This document shows positions 8,847-17,422 of a DNA stretch of 64,000 nt, piece by piece; positions within the stretch are counted from its first letter, which is position 1; each line of letters opens with the position of its first letter. The notes under the pieces are model-generated. The model saw only the letters and a list, made by a program, of their open reading frames with translations. It made no database searches and was not told the origin of the DNA. This stretch comes from an uncultured Anderseniella sp. Lineage in GTDB: Bacteria; Pseudomonadota; Alphaproteobacteria; Rhizobiales; Aestuariivirgaceae. The position numbers and the translations under genes were made by a program. The DNA lies in contig CANKYU010000003.1 in assembly GCA_947488295.1 (NCBI GenBank), positions 434,001-498,000 of the forward strand, given 5' to 3'.

Positions 8847-9416
8847 TCAAATGTCGAAGAACACGGTTTCGGCCTCACCCTGAAGCGAAACATCAAACCG
8901 GTAACTGTTGTTGGAACTTTCCTCGGGCTTGGCCAGCAGGGTCTCGCGGCCATCGGCAATCGCATTGAGTACAGGATCTGCGGCGTTGGCATCGGCCTCG
9001 TCGGCAAAGTAGATCCGCGTGTGCAGGTGGATGTTGATGCCGCGCGCGAAAATCATCACGGTTATGTGCGGTGCCTGCGGTGTCCCGTCGGTCCAGGCAA
9101 CGGGTCCGGGTTTTACGGTTTCGAAGCGGAATTCGCCGGTTTCAAAATCGGTATGAGCGCGCGCAAACCCCCTGTGGCCATCGGCAAATTGACCGTCATC
9201 CCCAGCCTGCCAGATTTCCAGCAGGGCATCCTTGACGATCTCGCCCGCGCCGTCACGAACCACGCCTGTGATGACGATTGGCGTGCCGCTATTCAAACCG
9301 GTATGACCGGCAATGCCGTGATGGTCGACATCGATGCCGGCAGCGTCGGGCAAAAGACCGATGTGCACATAGGGCCCGGCGGTTTGTGAGGGTGTTTCCC
9401 TGAGCTGCTTTTTCAT
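8847..9416 (-). CDS. pcaG: Protocatechuate 3,4-dioxygenase alpha subunit
   Basis: 189 aa subunit of the intradiol dioxygenase that opens protocatechuate to 3-carboxy-cis,cis-muconate. The sequence keeps the family order: PSQTAGPYVHIGL at the N-terminus, LLEIWQAGDDG, then FRFETVKPGPV and a PHITVMIFARG strand. As expected for the alpha subunit, the iron ligands are absent (HIT rather than HIH). Its ATG overlaps the pcaH stop codon by one base, so the two subunits are translationally coupled. Other pca genes (pcaB, C, D, Q) are not in the window. Confidence 0.95.
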   Translation of the reverse strand: MKKQLRETPSQTAGPYVHIGLLPDAAGIDVDHHGIAGHTGLNSGTPIVITGVVRDGAGEIVKDALLEIWQAGDDGQFADGHRGFARAHTDFETGEFRFETVKPGPVAWTDGTPQAPHITVMIFARGINIHLHTRIYFADEADANAADPVLNAIADGRETLLAKPEESSNNSYRFDVSLQGEAETVFFDI

Positions 9417-10141
9417 CAGCTGTGCTCCGTGTCAAACCGGGTTTCATTGCGCCCGCGCAGCACAATGTCAAAACGGTAGGCAAGCGCGTCAAACGGCACC
9501 GCGTTATCGAGGTCAAGCCGGGCAACCATCCGGTCAACGGCAGCAGGGTCGCTGACCGCATTGACGATGGCGCAATGTTTGATCAGCGGGTCACCTTCGA
9601 AATAGAACTGTGTAATCAGGCGTTGGGCAAATGAGGCGCCGAACAGCGACAGGTGGATATGAGCCGGCCGCCATGCCGGCCCGTTATTGGGAAACGGGTA
9701 GGGGCCGGGCCGGATGGTGCGGAACGAATAATTGCCCTGTTCATCTGACAGGCATCGGCCATAGCCGGAAAAATTCTCATCAAGCGGTGCCAGATAGCCA
9801 TCGCGGACGTGCCGGTAGCGCCCGCCGGCATTGGCCTGCCATATCTCGATCAGCACCCCGGGCTGAGGCCGGGCATATTCATCCAGCACCCGGCCTGACA
9901 CCACAATCCGCTCGCCAACCGGATCACCGTCGACGACGGCATTACGCAGCATGTCTGCATCATGTTCACCCAGCATGTTGTGGCCAAATACCGGGCCGGA
10001 GGTTTCGCTGAGGGAAGGAGGCATTTGCAACAAGGCACGTTTTGGTGACCGCAGCACCGACGAGTTGTAGGCAGGCGTGAGCCCCTTGGGGTGCCAGGTT
10101 CGGTCGCGTTGCGCGAATGCGGGCTTGTTGTTGGAAACCAT
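9416..10141 (-). CDS. pcaH: Protocatechuate 3,4-dioxygenase beta subunit
   Basis: 241 aa catalytic iron(III) subunit. All four iron ligands are recognisable: Tyr109 (GGRYRH), Tyr148 (RPGPYPF), His161 and His163 (WRPAHIHLS). The N-terminal extension with WHP.GLTPAY is typical of PcaH. First gene of the minus-strand run pcaH-pcaG-DUF849-aminotransferase-queF. A 187-bp divergent region separates it from the DoxX-like gene, and it should hold the promoter; no PcaQ-type regulator gene is adjacent. Confidence 0.95.
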   Translation of the reverse strand: MVSNNKPAFAQRDRTWHPKGLTPAYNSSVLRSPKRALLQMPPSLSETSGPVFGHNMLGEHDADMLRNAVVDGDPVGERIVVSGRVLDEYARPQPGVLIEIWQANAGGRYRHVRDGYLAPLDENFSGYGRCLSDEQGNYSFRTIRPGPYPFPNNGPAWRPAHIHLSLFGASFAQRLITQFYFEGDPLIKHCAIVNAVSDPAAVDRMVARLDLDNAVPFDALAYRFDIVLRGRNETRFDTEHS

Positions 10142-10328
10142 CTGATCAGCCTGATGTAAACAGCAAAATCAATCTCTACCGCTGCGCGGGTGCCGTCAAC
10201 CGGCAGTTTGCGCATGACTTGCATCACGTTCACGCGCATTCACGCACATGTCAGTCCGCAAAATGCCAATCCTTGATAGGCAGGGCCAGCTACAAACCGT
10301 TTTTGCAATCAGCTTGGAGAATACAGGT

Positions 10329-10781
10329 ATGCAACTGCTTCCGCCGCAGAAAAGTGAGGCCCTGGCACTGGTCCTGTTACGCGTCGGGTGCGCGTGGTTC
10401 ATTTTCGTGTGGGCCGTAAACAAGATTCTTGCGCCACAGCAATACCAGAAACTGGCCAGCTATTATGACTCAGTCGACCTGGGGATTTGGCAGGTATATG
10501 CCATAGCTGGTGTGCAGATTGCCATTTGTCTGCTGGTATTTGCGGGGTGGGCCCGGATCGTCAGTTATGCGGCCCTTGCCGCAATGCACGGATTTACCAT
10601 CCTGCGCGAATGGCCCAAATACCTCGATCCGTTTGCAATCAATGACGAAGGGTTTCCGGTGAACCGCGGTGTGACGGTTGCGTTGTGTGCCTTTCTGGCA
10701 ATGGTGGCACTGTGGCTGCTGCGCCATCGCGACCACTGGTCTCTGGATGCGGTATTGGCGGCCCGCAAGGCCAAAACCTGA
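10329..10781 (+). CDS. DoxX-like integral membrane protein
   Basis: 150 aa with four predicted membrane helices (about residues 11-27, 47-66, 73-90 and 110-128), a conserved-looking RVGCAWFIFVWAVNK first helix and a basic C-terminus. The arrangement resembles DoxX/DoxD-type proteins, for which quinone- or thiosulfate-linked roles are known in a few members only. ATG 10329 is preferred over an upstream in-frame start because TTGGAG precedes it at normal spacing and the upstream residues are not membrane-like. Divergent from pcaH and 71 bp before the MFS gene, with which it may be co-transcribed. Confidence 0.7.
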   Translation: MQLLPPQKSEALALVLLRVGCAWFIFVWAVNKILAPQQYQKLASYYDSVDLGIWQVYAIAGVQIAICLLVFAGWARIVSYAALAAMHGFTILREWPKYLDPFAINDEGFPVNRGVTVALCAFLAMVALWLLRHRDHWSLDAVLAARKAKT

Positions 10782-10852
10782 CACAAACGCCATGGTAATC
10801 AGCTGCGCACAATGGCACTATCCCGGCAGGTCGGGGCAGGGCAACAACAATA

Positions 10853-12046
10853 GTGTCAGCAGCAAGCGAAAATTCGGGTCAGTGGCCGCGCATCTGGGTG
10901 GTGTTTCTCACCGGGGTGGCGGCTGCTTTCCTTGTCGGCAAGGCACCTGCCGCGCTGCCGGTGCTGCGGGCTGAGCTGGACCTGTCGCTGTTTCAGGCCG
11001 GCCTTGTCGTGTCCATGTTTTCGCTGGTCGCGGCTGTGGCCGGACTGCTGTTCGGCGCACTGTCCGACAAATGGGGGCAGCTGCGGCTTGCGATGGTTGG
11101 TTTGGTGTTGGCCGCAGCCGCGGGTGCCGCAGGCGCGGCCGCTGATACCGGCATAACCCTTATTGCAAGCAGGGTCGCGGAAGGTGTTGGCTTCTTCATG
11201 ATATCGGTATCGCTGCCCGGTCTCGTCCTGCGGCTGGCGGATGACCGCACCCGCCAGACCGCCATGGGGCTATGGGGCGCCTATCTGCCGCTTGGCGCGG
11301 GGGTGATCCTGCTCGCGGGTGGTATCATTATTGAAAACGTCGGGTGGCGCGGATTGTGGCTGCTGATCTCGGCCAGCTATGTGGTGTTTCTTGCCGCCCT
11401 GGTCTGGGCTGCACCTCGTGAACACGCTGATGCTCCGGTTGTCGGGGAGGGGCGTGTGAAGGCGGTGCTCAAAACGCCGGGCGCGCTCATGCTCGGCGCG
11501 GTGTTCGGTTGTTATTCCGGACAGTATATGGCGGTCACGTCGTTTGTGCCGCTGATACTGGTTGAACGGGCCGGGTGGGACTTGGCACCGGCTGCCGCGG
11601 TCGGCGCGATGATCATGGTGGTGAACACCACCGGCAATATCGCCGCCGGTTTCATGCTGGATCGCGGGGTGCGCAGGCAATCGCTCATTGTCCTGGCCAG
11701 CGCGGCCATGGCACTGGGCGCCGTCATGGTGATGAGCGCTGCCTTGCCGGTGTCTCTGCGGATTGCGGGTGCCGTGTTGTTTTCAAGCTTTGGCGGCCTG
11801 ATACCGGGATCATTGTTCGCCGGTGTCGCGCGTCATGCCCCAAGCCGGGCACATGTCTCCAGCGTAAACGGGCTGATGTTGCAGTGCGTGGCAATCGGAC
11901 AGCTCATCGGGCCCGCCGTAACCACGTGGCTGGTTGCAACCGGCAACGGAAGCTGGACCATGTCATTGGTCTACCTGCTGCCAATGGCTGCGTTGACGGC
12001 CATCGCCGGTCTGGCGCTGGGACGTATCGAACGCTCACCTGCTTGA
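10853..12046 (+). CDS. MFS transporter, CynX/NimT-like
   Basis: 397 aa with about 12 hydrophobic segments. The MFS signature after helix 2 is present as GALSDKWGQLRLAM, with its degenerate repeat FMLDRGVRRQ in the second half. Start is GTG with an AGGGCA element upstream. Substrate is unknown; the CynX/NimT type covers cyanate, nitroimidazole-resistance and aromatic or dicarboxylate carriers. Its place near pcaGH, although on the other strand, makes an aromatic acid a possible cargo. The next gene begins 58 bp downstream on the same strand. Confidence 0.85.
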   Translation: MSAASENSGQWPRIWVVFLTGVAAAFLVGKAPAALPVLRAELDLSLFQAGLVVSMFSLVAAVAGLLFGALSDKWGQLRLAMVGLVLAAAAGAAGAAADTGITLIASRVAEGVGFFMISVSLPGLVLRLADDRTRQTAMGLWGAYLPLGAGVILLAGGIIIENVGWRGLWLLISASYVVFLAALVWAAPREHADAPVVGEGRVKAVLKTPGALMLGAVFGCYSGQYMAVTSFVPLILVERAGWDLAPAAAVGAMIMVVNTTGNIAAGFMLDRGVRRQSLIVLASAAMALGAVMVMSAALPVSLRIAGAVLFSSFGGLIPGSLFAGVARHAPSRAHVSSVNGLMLQCVAIGQLIGPAVTTWLVATGNGSWTMSLVYLLPMAALTAIAGLALGRIERSPA

Positions 12047-12104
12047 CTTGAGGCCGTTTTCTCCGCATCTACCTGCACCATCACAAAGGCAACGCAGACG
12101 ACAC

Positions 12105-12839
12105 ATGAAACCTTTTCTTATCCTGCAGCTTCGCCCTGAGACGGAAGCTTCGGACGACGAGTACCGGGCCATTCTCGAACAGGGCGGGCTCGATCAATCC
12201 GAGACAGTCCGTATCAGGCTTGAGCGTGACCCCATACCCGGCGATTTGAAACTTGAGGACCATGCCGGCGTCATCGTCGGTGGCGGGCCCGGATGCGTCA
12301 GCGATGCGGAGACTAAGAAATCCGAGGTTGAAAAGCGCATTGAGAATGCGGTCCTTGACCTGATGCCGGCCATTACGGAAACAGACTTCCCATACCTGGG
12401 TTGTTGTTATGGTATCGGCATCCTGGCCCATCATCTGGGAGGCACAGTCAACAAAGAACGATTCAGCGAAGAGGTTGGCGCCGTTGAATGCCGGATGACT
12501 GAAGACGGAACGGACGATCCTCTGCTGAATGGCCTGCCGGACAGTTTCATGGCGTTTGTCGGCCACAAGGAAGCGGTGCAGGATCTGCCCGCCGACTGTG
12601 TGCACCTGTTGGCCTCCGGTCCTTGCCCGTACCAGATGATCCGTTACAAATCCAACGTCTACGCCACCCAGTTTCACCCGGAAGCCGACAGCGAGGTTTT
12701 TGAAGCCCGCATCAAGATATACAAGGACAAGGGGTATTTTCCACCTTCCGACGCCGACAGGATCATCGAGTTCTGTCACCAGCAGGATGTCCGGGTGCCG
12801 GGCCAGATTCTCAAGAACTTTGTGGATGCGTACAGATAG
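12105..12839 (+). CDS. Class I glutamine amidotransferase
   Basis: 244 aa GMP-synthase-like amidotransferase domain protein. The nucleophile is Cys101 in LGCCYGIGI, with the catalytic His191-Pro-Glu193 in QFHPEAD. No synthetase domain is attached, so it is either a stand-alone glutamine hydrolase partner or a peptidase-like member such as gamma-glutamyl-acting enzymes. Start taken at ATG 12105 with AAAGG about 13 bases upstream; an earlier in-frame start would add residues unlike the family. It converges on the HxlR regulator gene. Confidence 0.85.
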   Translation: MKPFLILQLRPETEASDDEYRAILEQGGLDQSETVRIRLERDPIPGDLKLEDHAGVIVGGGPGCVSDAETKKSEVEKRIENAVLDLMPAITETDFPYLGCCYGIGILAHHLGGTVNKERFSEEVGAVECRMTEDGTDDPLLNGLPDSFMAFVGHKEAVQDLPADCVHLLASGPCPYQMIRYKSNVYATQFHPEADSEVFEARIKIYKDKGYFPPSDADRIIEFCHQQDVRVPGQILKNFVDAYR

Positions 12840-12934
12840 TCCCGTTTGGCCGCATCAAGGTGGAAGTTTTGGCAGGCGACCAGCTGTATCGAAGGTCAGG
12901 GCCGTATGCCGGTCAGGCTCCTTGATGATGACCT

Positions 12935-13327
12935 TCAGGAATCGACGGTCGTTACGCCTGTGCCCTTGCCTGGATCAAAACGGCCACCGCCCAAATGTTT
13001 GTGTCCCCAGTCCATCAAGGTGACGAGGAGCGGTTCAAGGGATTTTCCCGCATCTGTCAGTTGATAGCGATAGCGGACCGGCCGGTCATGATAAGGCTCC
13101 TTCTGGACAAGCCCCAGTTCAACCAGCCGCTTCAGGCGGTTCGACAGAATATTCGTCGGCATCCGCTCTTCGCTGCGCTGAAGTGCCTGAAATGTGTCTT
13201 TGCCGTGCCACATAAGATCGCGCACGATAAGCAGCGTCCACTTGTCGCCTGCAATATCCAGCGTGCGCGCGATGGAACAGCGCGATCTGAAATCTTGAGG
13301 GGTCTGGGGCAAGGTCGCTCCGGCCAT
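12935..13327 (-). CDS. HxlR-family transcriptional regulator
   Basis: 130 aa winged-helix regulator. The family core is clear: RCSIARTLDIAGDKWTLLIVRDL at the N-terminus including the conserved cysteine, TFQALQRS, then NILSNRLKRLVELGLVQK as recognition region, and TDAGKSLEPLL. Some HxlR proteins sense electrophiles or disulfide stress through that cysteine. ATG 13327 is chosen because AGAGGA is upstream of it, while an earlier ATG at 13366 has no ribosome site. Divergent from an EamA transporter gene, with paired dyads between them, so it most likely controls that transporter and itself. Confidence 0.9.
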   Translation of the reverse strand: MAGATLPQTPQDFRSRCSIARTLDIAGDKWTLLIVRDLMWHGKDTFQALQRSEERMPTNILSNRLKRLVELGLVQKEPYHDRPVRYRYQLTDAGKSLEPLLVTLMDWGHKHLGGGRFDPGKGTGVTTVDS

Positions 13328-13366
13328 TATCTGTGCGTATCCTCTAATGCGTCCCGATCCTAACAT

Positions 13367-13424
13367 AGTAACTTGCGTTTTTAAAGTTTAGGCTTTAACA
13401 AGTAACTTTCAAATTGAAAGTGAC
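13367..13424. promoter_or_regulatory. Paired dyads in HxlR/EamA divergent promoter
   Basis: Bases 13402-13412 and 13414-13424 form an inverted repeat (arms GTAACTTTCAA and TTGAAAGTGAC, 10 of 11 pairs, one central A). The octamer AGTAACTT recurs 34 bases earlier at 13367-13374, followed by an AAAGTTTA half-site, and TTAAAG/CTTTAA arms lie at 13381-13398. Two similar sites about three helical turns apart fit a dimeric winged-helix repressor. Confidence 0.55.
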
Positions 13425-13447
13425 GGTTAACAGCCAGGATCAATTGC

Positions 13448-14371
13448 ATGAACAAAACCGTTCTAGCGCATCTTGCTGCGGCTGTTGCAGCGCTCAGTGC
13501 AGGCACTGCTGTCGTGGCTACCCGCTTTGTCATTGGCGAGACGGACCCAATCTCTCTTGCCTTTTACCGCTATCTGATTGGGTCACTGTGTTTCCTGCCG
13601 CTCTTGCCGTTCATTTGGCCGAAAGAGCGGGTGTCGGCATCGGAGTTTGGAAAGATCGCCGTACTTGGTCTGCTGTTTTTCTGCCTGTTCACCTGGGGTT
13701 TCAATGCTGCACTGGAAGTCATTCCGGCTGCGCGGGGCGCAGTGGGGCTGGCCACGGTGCCCATTCAAACGCTGATCGTTGCGGCGATTTTCGGGCGTGA
13801 AGCGATGACGGCGCGCAAGATTGCAAGCGTTGCAATTGCGTTTGCTGGCATTGCCATCGTGTTTGGACCTGCCGCTATGAATGTGTCCCCTGATGGTACT
13901 CTTTTTGGTGATGCGGCAATGCTACTGGGGGTCTTTTGCGCCGCGCTTTACTCTGTGTTCAGCCGGGCCAGCCTGATGAAACACGGGCCCCTGTTTGTGA
14001 CCGCCATTGCGATGATGTTTGGCGCTTTGGCGCTGTTGGTTCTGTCGCTGGTCACTACCGGAGTTCCTGGTGTTCCCGGTTTCAGCACCAAAGGCTGGAT
14101 AGCTGTTGTCTTCCTTGGCACCTTCGCAGGAGCGATTCAGTTCGCGTTGTTTACATGGGCGCTGCGCTGGCTTCCTCCGTCCATGCCGGTCCTTTACATT
14201 TCTCTCAACCCGATCATGGCAATGGTCCTGGGCGTCCTGCTGATCGGAGAAACCGTCACGTGGCCACTTGTTTTTGGTTTGGCCCTTGTCCTGACCGCAA
14301 TACTATTGGGGTCAGGGGTGCTGTCTAACCTGCTCAAACGCATCGGTGCTGCAAAAGCAGACGGCTGCTGA
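13448..14371 (+). CDS. EamA-family (DMT) transporter
   Basis: 307 aa with ten predicted helices in two EamA repeats, residues about 1-145 and 150-295. The conserved Pro-containing end of the first repeat (VIPAARGAVGLATVPIQTLIVAAIFGRE) and of the second (SLNPIMAMVLGVLLIGE) is visible. AGGAT precedes the ATG. Divergent partner of the HxlR gene, which suggests inducible metabolite or drug export. One of five EamA-type genes in this window. Confidence 0.88.
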   Translation: MNKTVLAHLAAAVAALSAGTAVVATRFVIGETDPISLAFYRYLIGSLCFLPLLPFIWPKERVSASEFGKIAVLGLLFFCLFTWGFNAALEVIPAARGAVGLATVPIQTLIVAAIFGREAMTARKIASVAIAFAGIAIVFGPAAMNVSPDGTLFGDAAMLLGVFCAALYSVFSRASLMKHGPLFVTAIAMMFGALALLVLSLVTTGVPGVPGFSTKGWIAVVFLGTFAGAIQFALFTWALRWLPPSMPVLYISLNPIMAMVLGVLLIGETVTWPLVFGLALVLTAILLGSGVLSNLLKRIGAAKADGC

Positions 14372-14392
14372 TCGAACTGATGGATGCCAACC

Positions 14393-15070
14393 CTAGGCAT
14401 GAGCTGCAAACCGGCCTTCGAGTATGGGCAGCACTTCGTCGAAATGATCCACGATATGATCGGGCTCAAAAGCTGACACGTGGGTGTGGGTATAGCCGAA
14501 ACTGACAGCGACGACGGGTATGGCGGCAGCCTGTGCCGTGCGGATGTCGGTGGCGCTGTCGCCGATCATGACGGCGCGCGACCGCACACAGCCGGTTGCC
14601 TTGATGGCGGCAAACAGGGGTCTCGGATCGGGTTTTGCGACGCCGGTCGTGTCCGGTCCGATGATCGCGGAAAAATAGTGATCCATGTCGAGGCCGTTGA
14701 TCAGTTTGACCGACAGGCGTTCCAGCTTGTTGGTGCACACGGCAAGCCCGACGCCGCGGGCTTTCAGCTCATCAAGCAGTGCCAGCACGCCCGGATAGGG
14801 CTGCGACCGGGCGGTGATGTTGGCCGAGTAAAAGTCGAGGAACTGGCGGAACAGGATGTCTATCATGTCGGCACGTGCCGGCTCGCCGGTGCGCTCGAAA
14901 CCGCGTTCAATGAGTTTCTTGGCGCCCATGCCGACCATGTCATAGACATCGTCCAGCGACACTTCGCGCCGCCCATGCGCTTTCAGCACATGGTTGGTGG
15001 CGCCCCACAGGTCCGGCGCCGTATCGACAAGTGTTCCGTCCAGATCAAAGATTACCGCAGATTTGGTCAT
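14393..15070 (-). CDS. gph: Phosphoglycolate phosphatase-type HAD hydrolase
   Basis: 225 aa HAD-superfamily phosphatase. Motif I is DLDGT with the nucleophile Asp9 and general acid Asp11, the cap region follows, motif II is VCTNK, motif III lysine is in GVAKPDPRP, and motif IV is MIGDSATD. Length and sequence fit Gph, which clears 2-phosphoglycolate formed during DNA repair or RuBP oxygenation. ATG 15070 has GCGAGG six bases upstream; the upstream in-frame start at 15109 is not used. Divergent from gabD across a 180-bp region carrying a long inverted repeat. Confidence 0.87.
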   Translation of the reverse strand: MTKSAVIFDLDGTLVDTAPDLWGATNHVLKAHGRREVSLDDVYDMVGMGAKKLIERGFERTGEPARADMIDILFRQFLDFYSANITARSQPYPGVLALLDELKARGVGLAVCTNKLERLSVKLINGLDMDHYFSAIIGPDTTGVAKPDPRPLFAAIKATGCVRSRAVMIGDSATDIRTAQAAAIPVVAVSFGYTHTHVSAFEPDHIVDHFDEVLPILEGRFAAHA

Positions 15071-15094
15071 TTTACCTCGCAAGAGCATGCAGCG

Positions 15095-15179
15095 ATCAGG
15101 TGGCATCACTGCGACGTATGGCGCTCTGTTTGTTCGTTGCTGCAGGTATGCGTTGGATACGCCCGTGATGCAACCTGAT
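15095..15179. promoter_or_regulatory. Long, widely spaced inverted repeat in gph/gabD promoter region
   Basis: Arms 15095-15109 (ATCAGGTGGCATCAC) and 15165-15179 (GTGATGCAACCTGAT) match at 14 of 15 positions, 55 bases apart, between the divergent gph and gabD genes. Two inverted operator copies for a DNA-looping or dimeric regulator are the simplest reading. No regulator gene is adjacent. Confidence 0.5.
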
Positions 15180-15250
15180 GTGCTTGGAGTGTGACGCAGG
15201 CCATGCTACACCGCCTGCCAACAAACCTGTAAGTTAAGGAGGTTACCGAA

Positions 15251-16726
15251 ATGGATGCGATCAAAACCCAGGCCCTGAAAGATATTCTGAAGGACAAGTC
15301 GCTGCTGAAGGAGCAGTGCTATATTGACGGCAAATGGGTCTCGGGTGACGACACCATAGAAGTGACCAACCCGGCGTCAGGAGATGTGATTGCCTCTGTC
15401 CCCAAGCTCGGTGCCGCTGAGACAAAGCAGGCCATCGACGCAGCCGAGCGTGCCATGAAGGACTGGGCTGCCAGAACCGCCAAGGAGCGCTGCAACATCA
15501 TGCGCACCTGGTACAACCTGATCATGGAAAACCAGGAAGACCTGGCCCAGATCATGACGGCGGAGCAGGGCAAGCCGCTGGCAGAGTCTCGTGGCGAAAT
15601 CGCCTACGGTGCTTCCTTCATCGAGTTCTTTGCTGAAGAAGCCAAGCGCATTTACGGCGAGACCGTTCCGAGCCACAAGGCGGATGCCCGTATTGTCGTG
15701 ACCCGTCAGCCGGTTGGTGTGGTTGCCGCCATTACGCCGTGGAACTTTCCAAACGCCATGATCACCCGCAAGGCCGGCCCGGCTCTTGGCGTGGGCTGCA
15801 GCATCGTCATCAAGCCTGCCTCCGAGACGCCTCTGTCCGCGCTGTCCCTGTGCGAACTGGCCGAGCGCGCCGGCATCCCTGCCGGTATCATCAATGTGGT
15901 GACCGGCAAGGCCTCGGACATCGGCGGCGAGATGACGTCGAACCCGACCATCAAGATGCTGACCTTCACCGGCTCTACGGAAATCGGCAAGGTGCTGATG
16001 AAACAGTGCGCCGACACGGTGAAGAAGGTCGGCATGGAACTGGGCGGCAATGCGCCGTTCATCGTGTTCGATGATGCCGATCTGGATGCAGCCGTTGCCG
16101 GAGCCATGGCGTCCAAGTACCGCAATGCTGGACAGACCTGCGTCTGCGCCAACCGCCTGCTGGTGCAGGATGGGGTCTATGACGCGTTTGCCGCAAAACT
16201 GAAGGAAGCGGTGGACAAGATGGTTGTCGGTGACGGCACCAAGGATGGCGTGACCACAGGGCCACTGATCAATCAGGCAGGTGTCGACAAGGTCCAGGAA
16301 CATATCCAGGACGCAGTGGACAAAGGTGCTACCGTTGTTTCTGGCGGCAAGTCCCTGGGCGGCAACTTCCACGAGCTGACCATCCTGCGTGATGTCACGA
16401 CCGACATGAAGGTCACCCGCGAAGAGACGTTTGGTCCGGTGGCACCCCTGTTCCGGTTCAAGACCGAAGAAGAAGCCATCAGAATGGCCAATGATACCGA
16501 GTTTGGCTTGGCGTGCTACTTCTACACCCGCGATATCGGCCGGGTCTGGCGTGTTGGTGAAGGGCTGGATTACGGCATCGTCGGCATCAATGAGGGCATC
16601 ATCTCCACCGAGGTTGCGCCGTTTGGCGGTGTCAAGGAATCCGGTATTGGCCGTGAGGGTTCAATCCATGGCGTCGAGGAATATGTCGAAATGAAATACA
16701 TGTTGATGGGCGGTCTGGACACGTGA
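15251..16726 (+). CDS. gabD: NAD(P)-dependent succinate-semialdehyde dehydrogenase
   Basis: 491 aa aldehyde dehydrogenase oxidising succinate semialdehyde to succinate. The GabD-type features are [26 protein letters not shown], the general base Glu in MELGGNAPF and the catalytic Cys297 in [10 protein letters not shown], the double cysteine being typical of the GabD group. A strong AAGGAGG site precedes the ATG. Its TGA overlaps the GTG of rpiA by four bases (GTGA). No gabT is adjacent, though the class III aminotransferase at 6650 is elsewhere in the window. Related semialdehyde specificities, such as glutarate semialdehyde, cannot be excluded. Confidence 0.9.
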   Translation: MDAIKTQALKDILKDKSLLKEQCYIDGKWVSGDDTIEVTNPASGDVIASVPKLGAAETKQAIDAAERAMKDWAARTAKERCNIMRTWYNLIMENQEDLAQIMTAEQGKPLAESRGEIAYGASFIEFFAEEAKRIYGETVPSHKADARIVVTRQPVGVVAAITPWNFPNAMITRKAGPALGVGCSIVIKPASETPLSALSLCELAERAGIPAGIINVVTGKASDIGGEMTSNPTIKMLTFTGSTEIGKVLMKQCADTVKKVGMELGGNAPFIVFDDADLDAAVAGAMASKYRNAGQTCVCANRLLVQDGVYDAFAAKLKEAVDKMVVGDGTKDGVTTGPLINQAGVDKVQEHIQDAVDKGATVVSGGKSLGGNFHELTILRDVTTDMKVTREETFGPVAPLFRFKTEEEAIRMANDTEFGLACYFYTRDIGRVWRVGEGLDYGIVGINEGIISTEVAPFGGVKESGIGREGSIHGVEEYVEMKYMLMGGLDT

Positions 16727-17415
16727 CACCTGACGAGGCCAAGGAAGCCGCCGCGCGCGAGGCATTGCAGCACGTAAGCGAAGGCATGAAGATCGGATTG
16801 GGGACGGGATCTACGGCAGAGAAATTTGTCGCAGGCCTTGGCGAGATGGTCGCAGGCGGCTTGAATGTCGTTTGCGTGCCGACCTCGGAAGCCACCCGCG
16901 AGCAGGCGGAAAGCCTCAACATTCCGCTGACCCGGCTCGATGAAGAACCGGTGCTCGACCTGACGGTCGATGGTGCTGACGAACTGGATGCGAACCTGAC
17001 CCTGATCAAGGGCGGGGGCGGGGCGCTGCTGCGCGAAAAGATCGTGGCATCTTCGTCAAAGCAGATGATCGTCATTGCCGATCACACCAAGAAGGTTGAA
17101 ACCCTGGGCGCGTTCTCGCTGCCGGTGGAAGTGGTGCCGTTCGGCGTCAAGGCCACCGCAATGAAACTGGAACACGCCGGTAAATGGGCCGGATGCAGTG
17201 GCGCACTGGCCTTGCGTATCCGTGACGGGGAGTTGTTCGTCACCGACAATGGCAATGTGATCATCGACTGCGCCTTTGGCACTATTCCCGATGCGCAGAA
17301 GCTGGCATCGGTGATCTCGACCATTCCAGGCGTCGTCGATCACGGCTTGTTTATTGGCATGGCCGGCATGGCGATACTAGGTGGTCCCGACGGTCTGGAA
17401 ATTATCGAAAGTTAA
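16723..17415 (+). CDS. rpiA: Ribose-5-phosphate isomerase A
   Basis: 230 aa enzyme of the non-oxidative pentose phosphate pathway, interconverting ribose 5-phosphate and ribulose 5-phosphate. Signature segments are [12 protein letters not shown], the DGADELD active-site motif, and [11 protein letters not shown] with the catalytic Glu/Lys region. It starts at a GTG overlapping the gabD stop by four bases, indicating translational coupling, and is followed seven bases later by gor. The rpiA-gor pairing is a recurring alphaproteobacterial arrangement linking NADPH-generating sugar metabolism with glutathione reduction. Confidence 0.95.
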   Translation: MTPDEAKEAAAREALQHVSEGMKIGLGTGSTAEKFVAGLGEMVAGGLNVVCVPTSEATREQAESLNIPLTRLDEEPVLDLTVDGADELDANLTLIKGGGGALLREKIVASSSKQMIVIADHTKKVETLGAFSLPVEVVPFGVKATAMKLEHAGKWAGCSGALALRIRDGELFVTDNGNVIIDCAFGTIPDAQKLASVISTIPGVVDHGLFIGMAGMAILGGPDGLEIIES

Positions 17416-17422
17416 AACCTTC

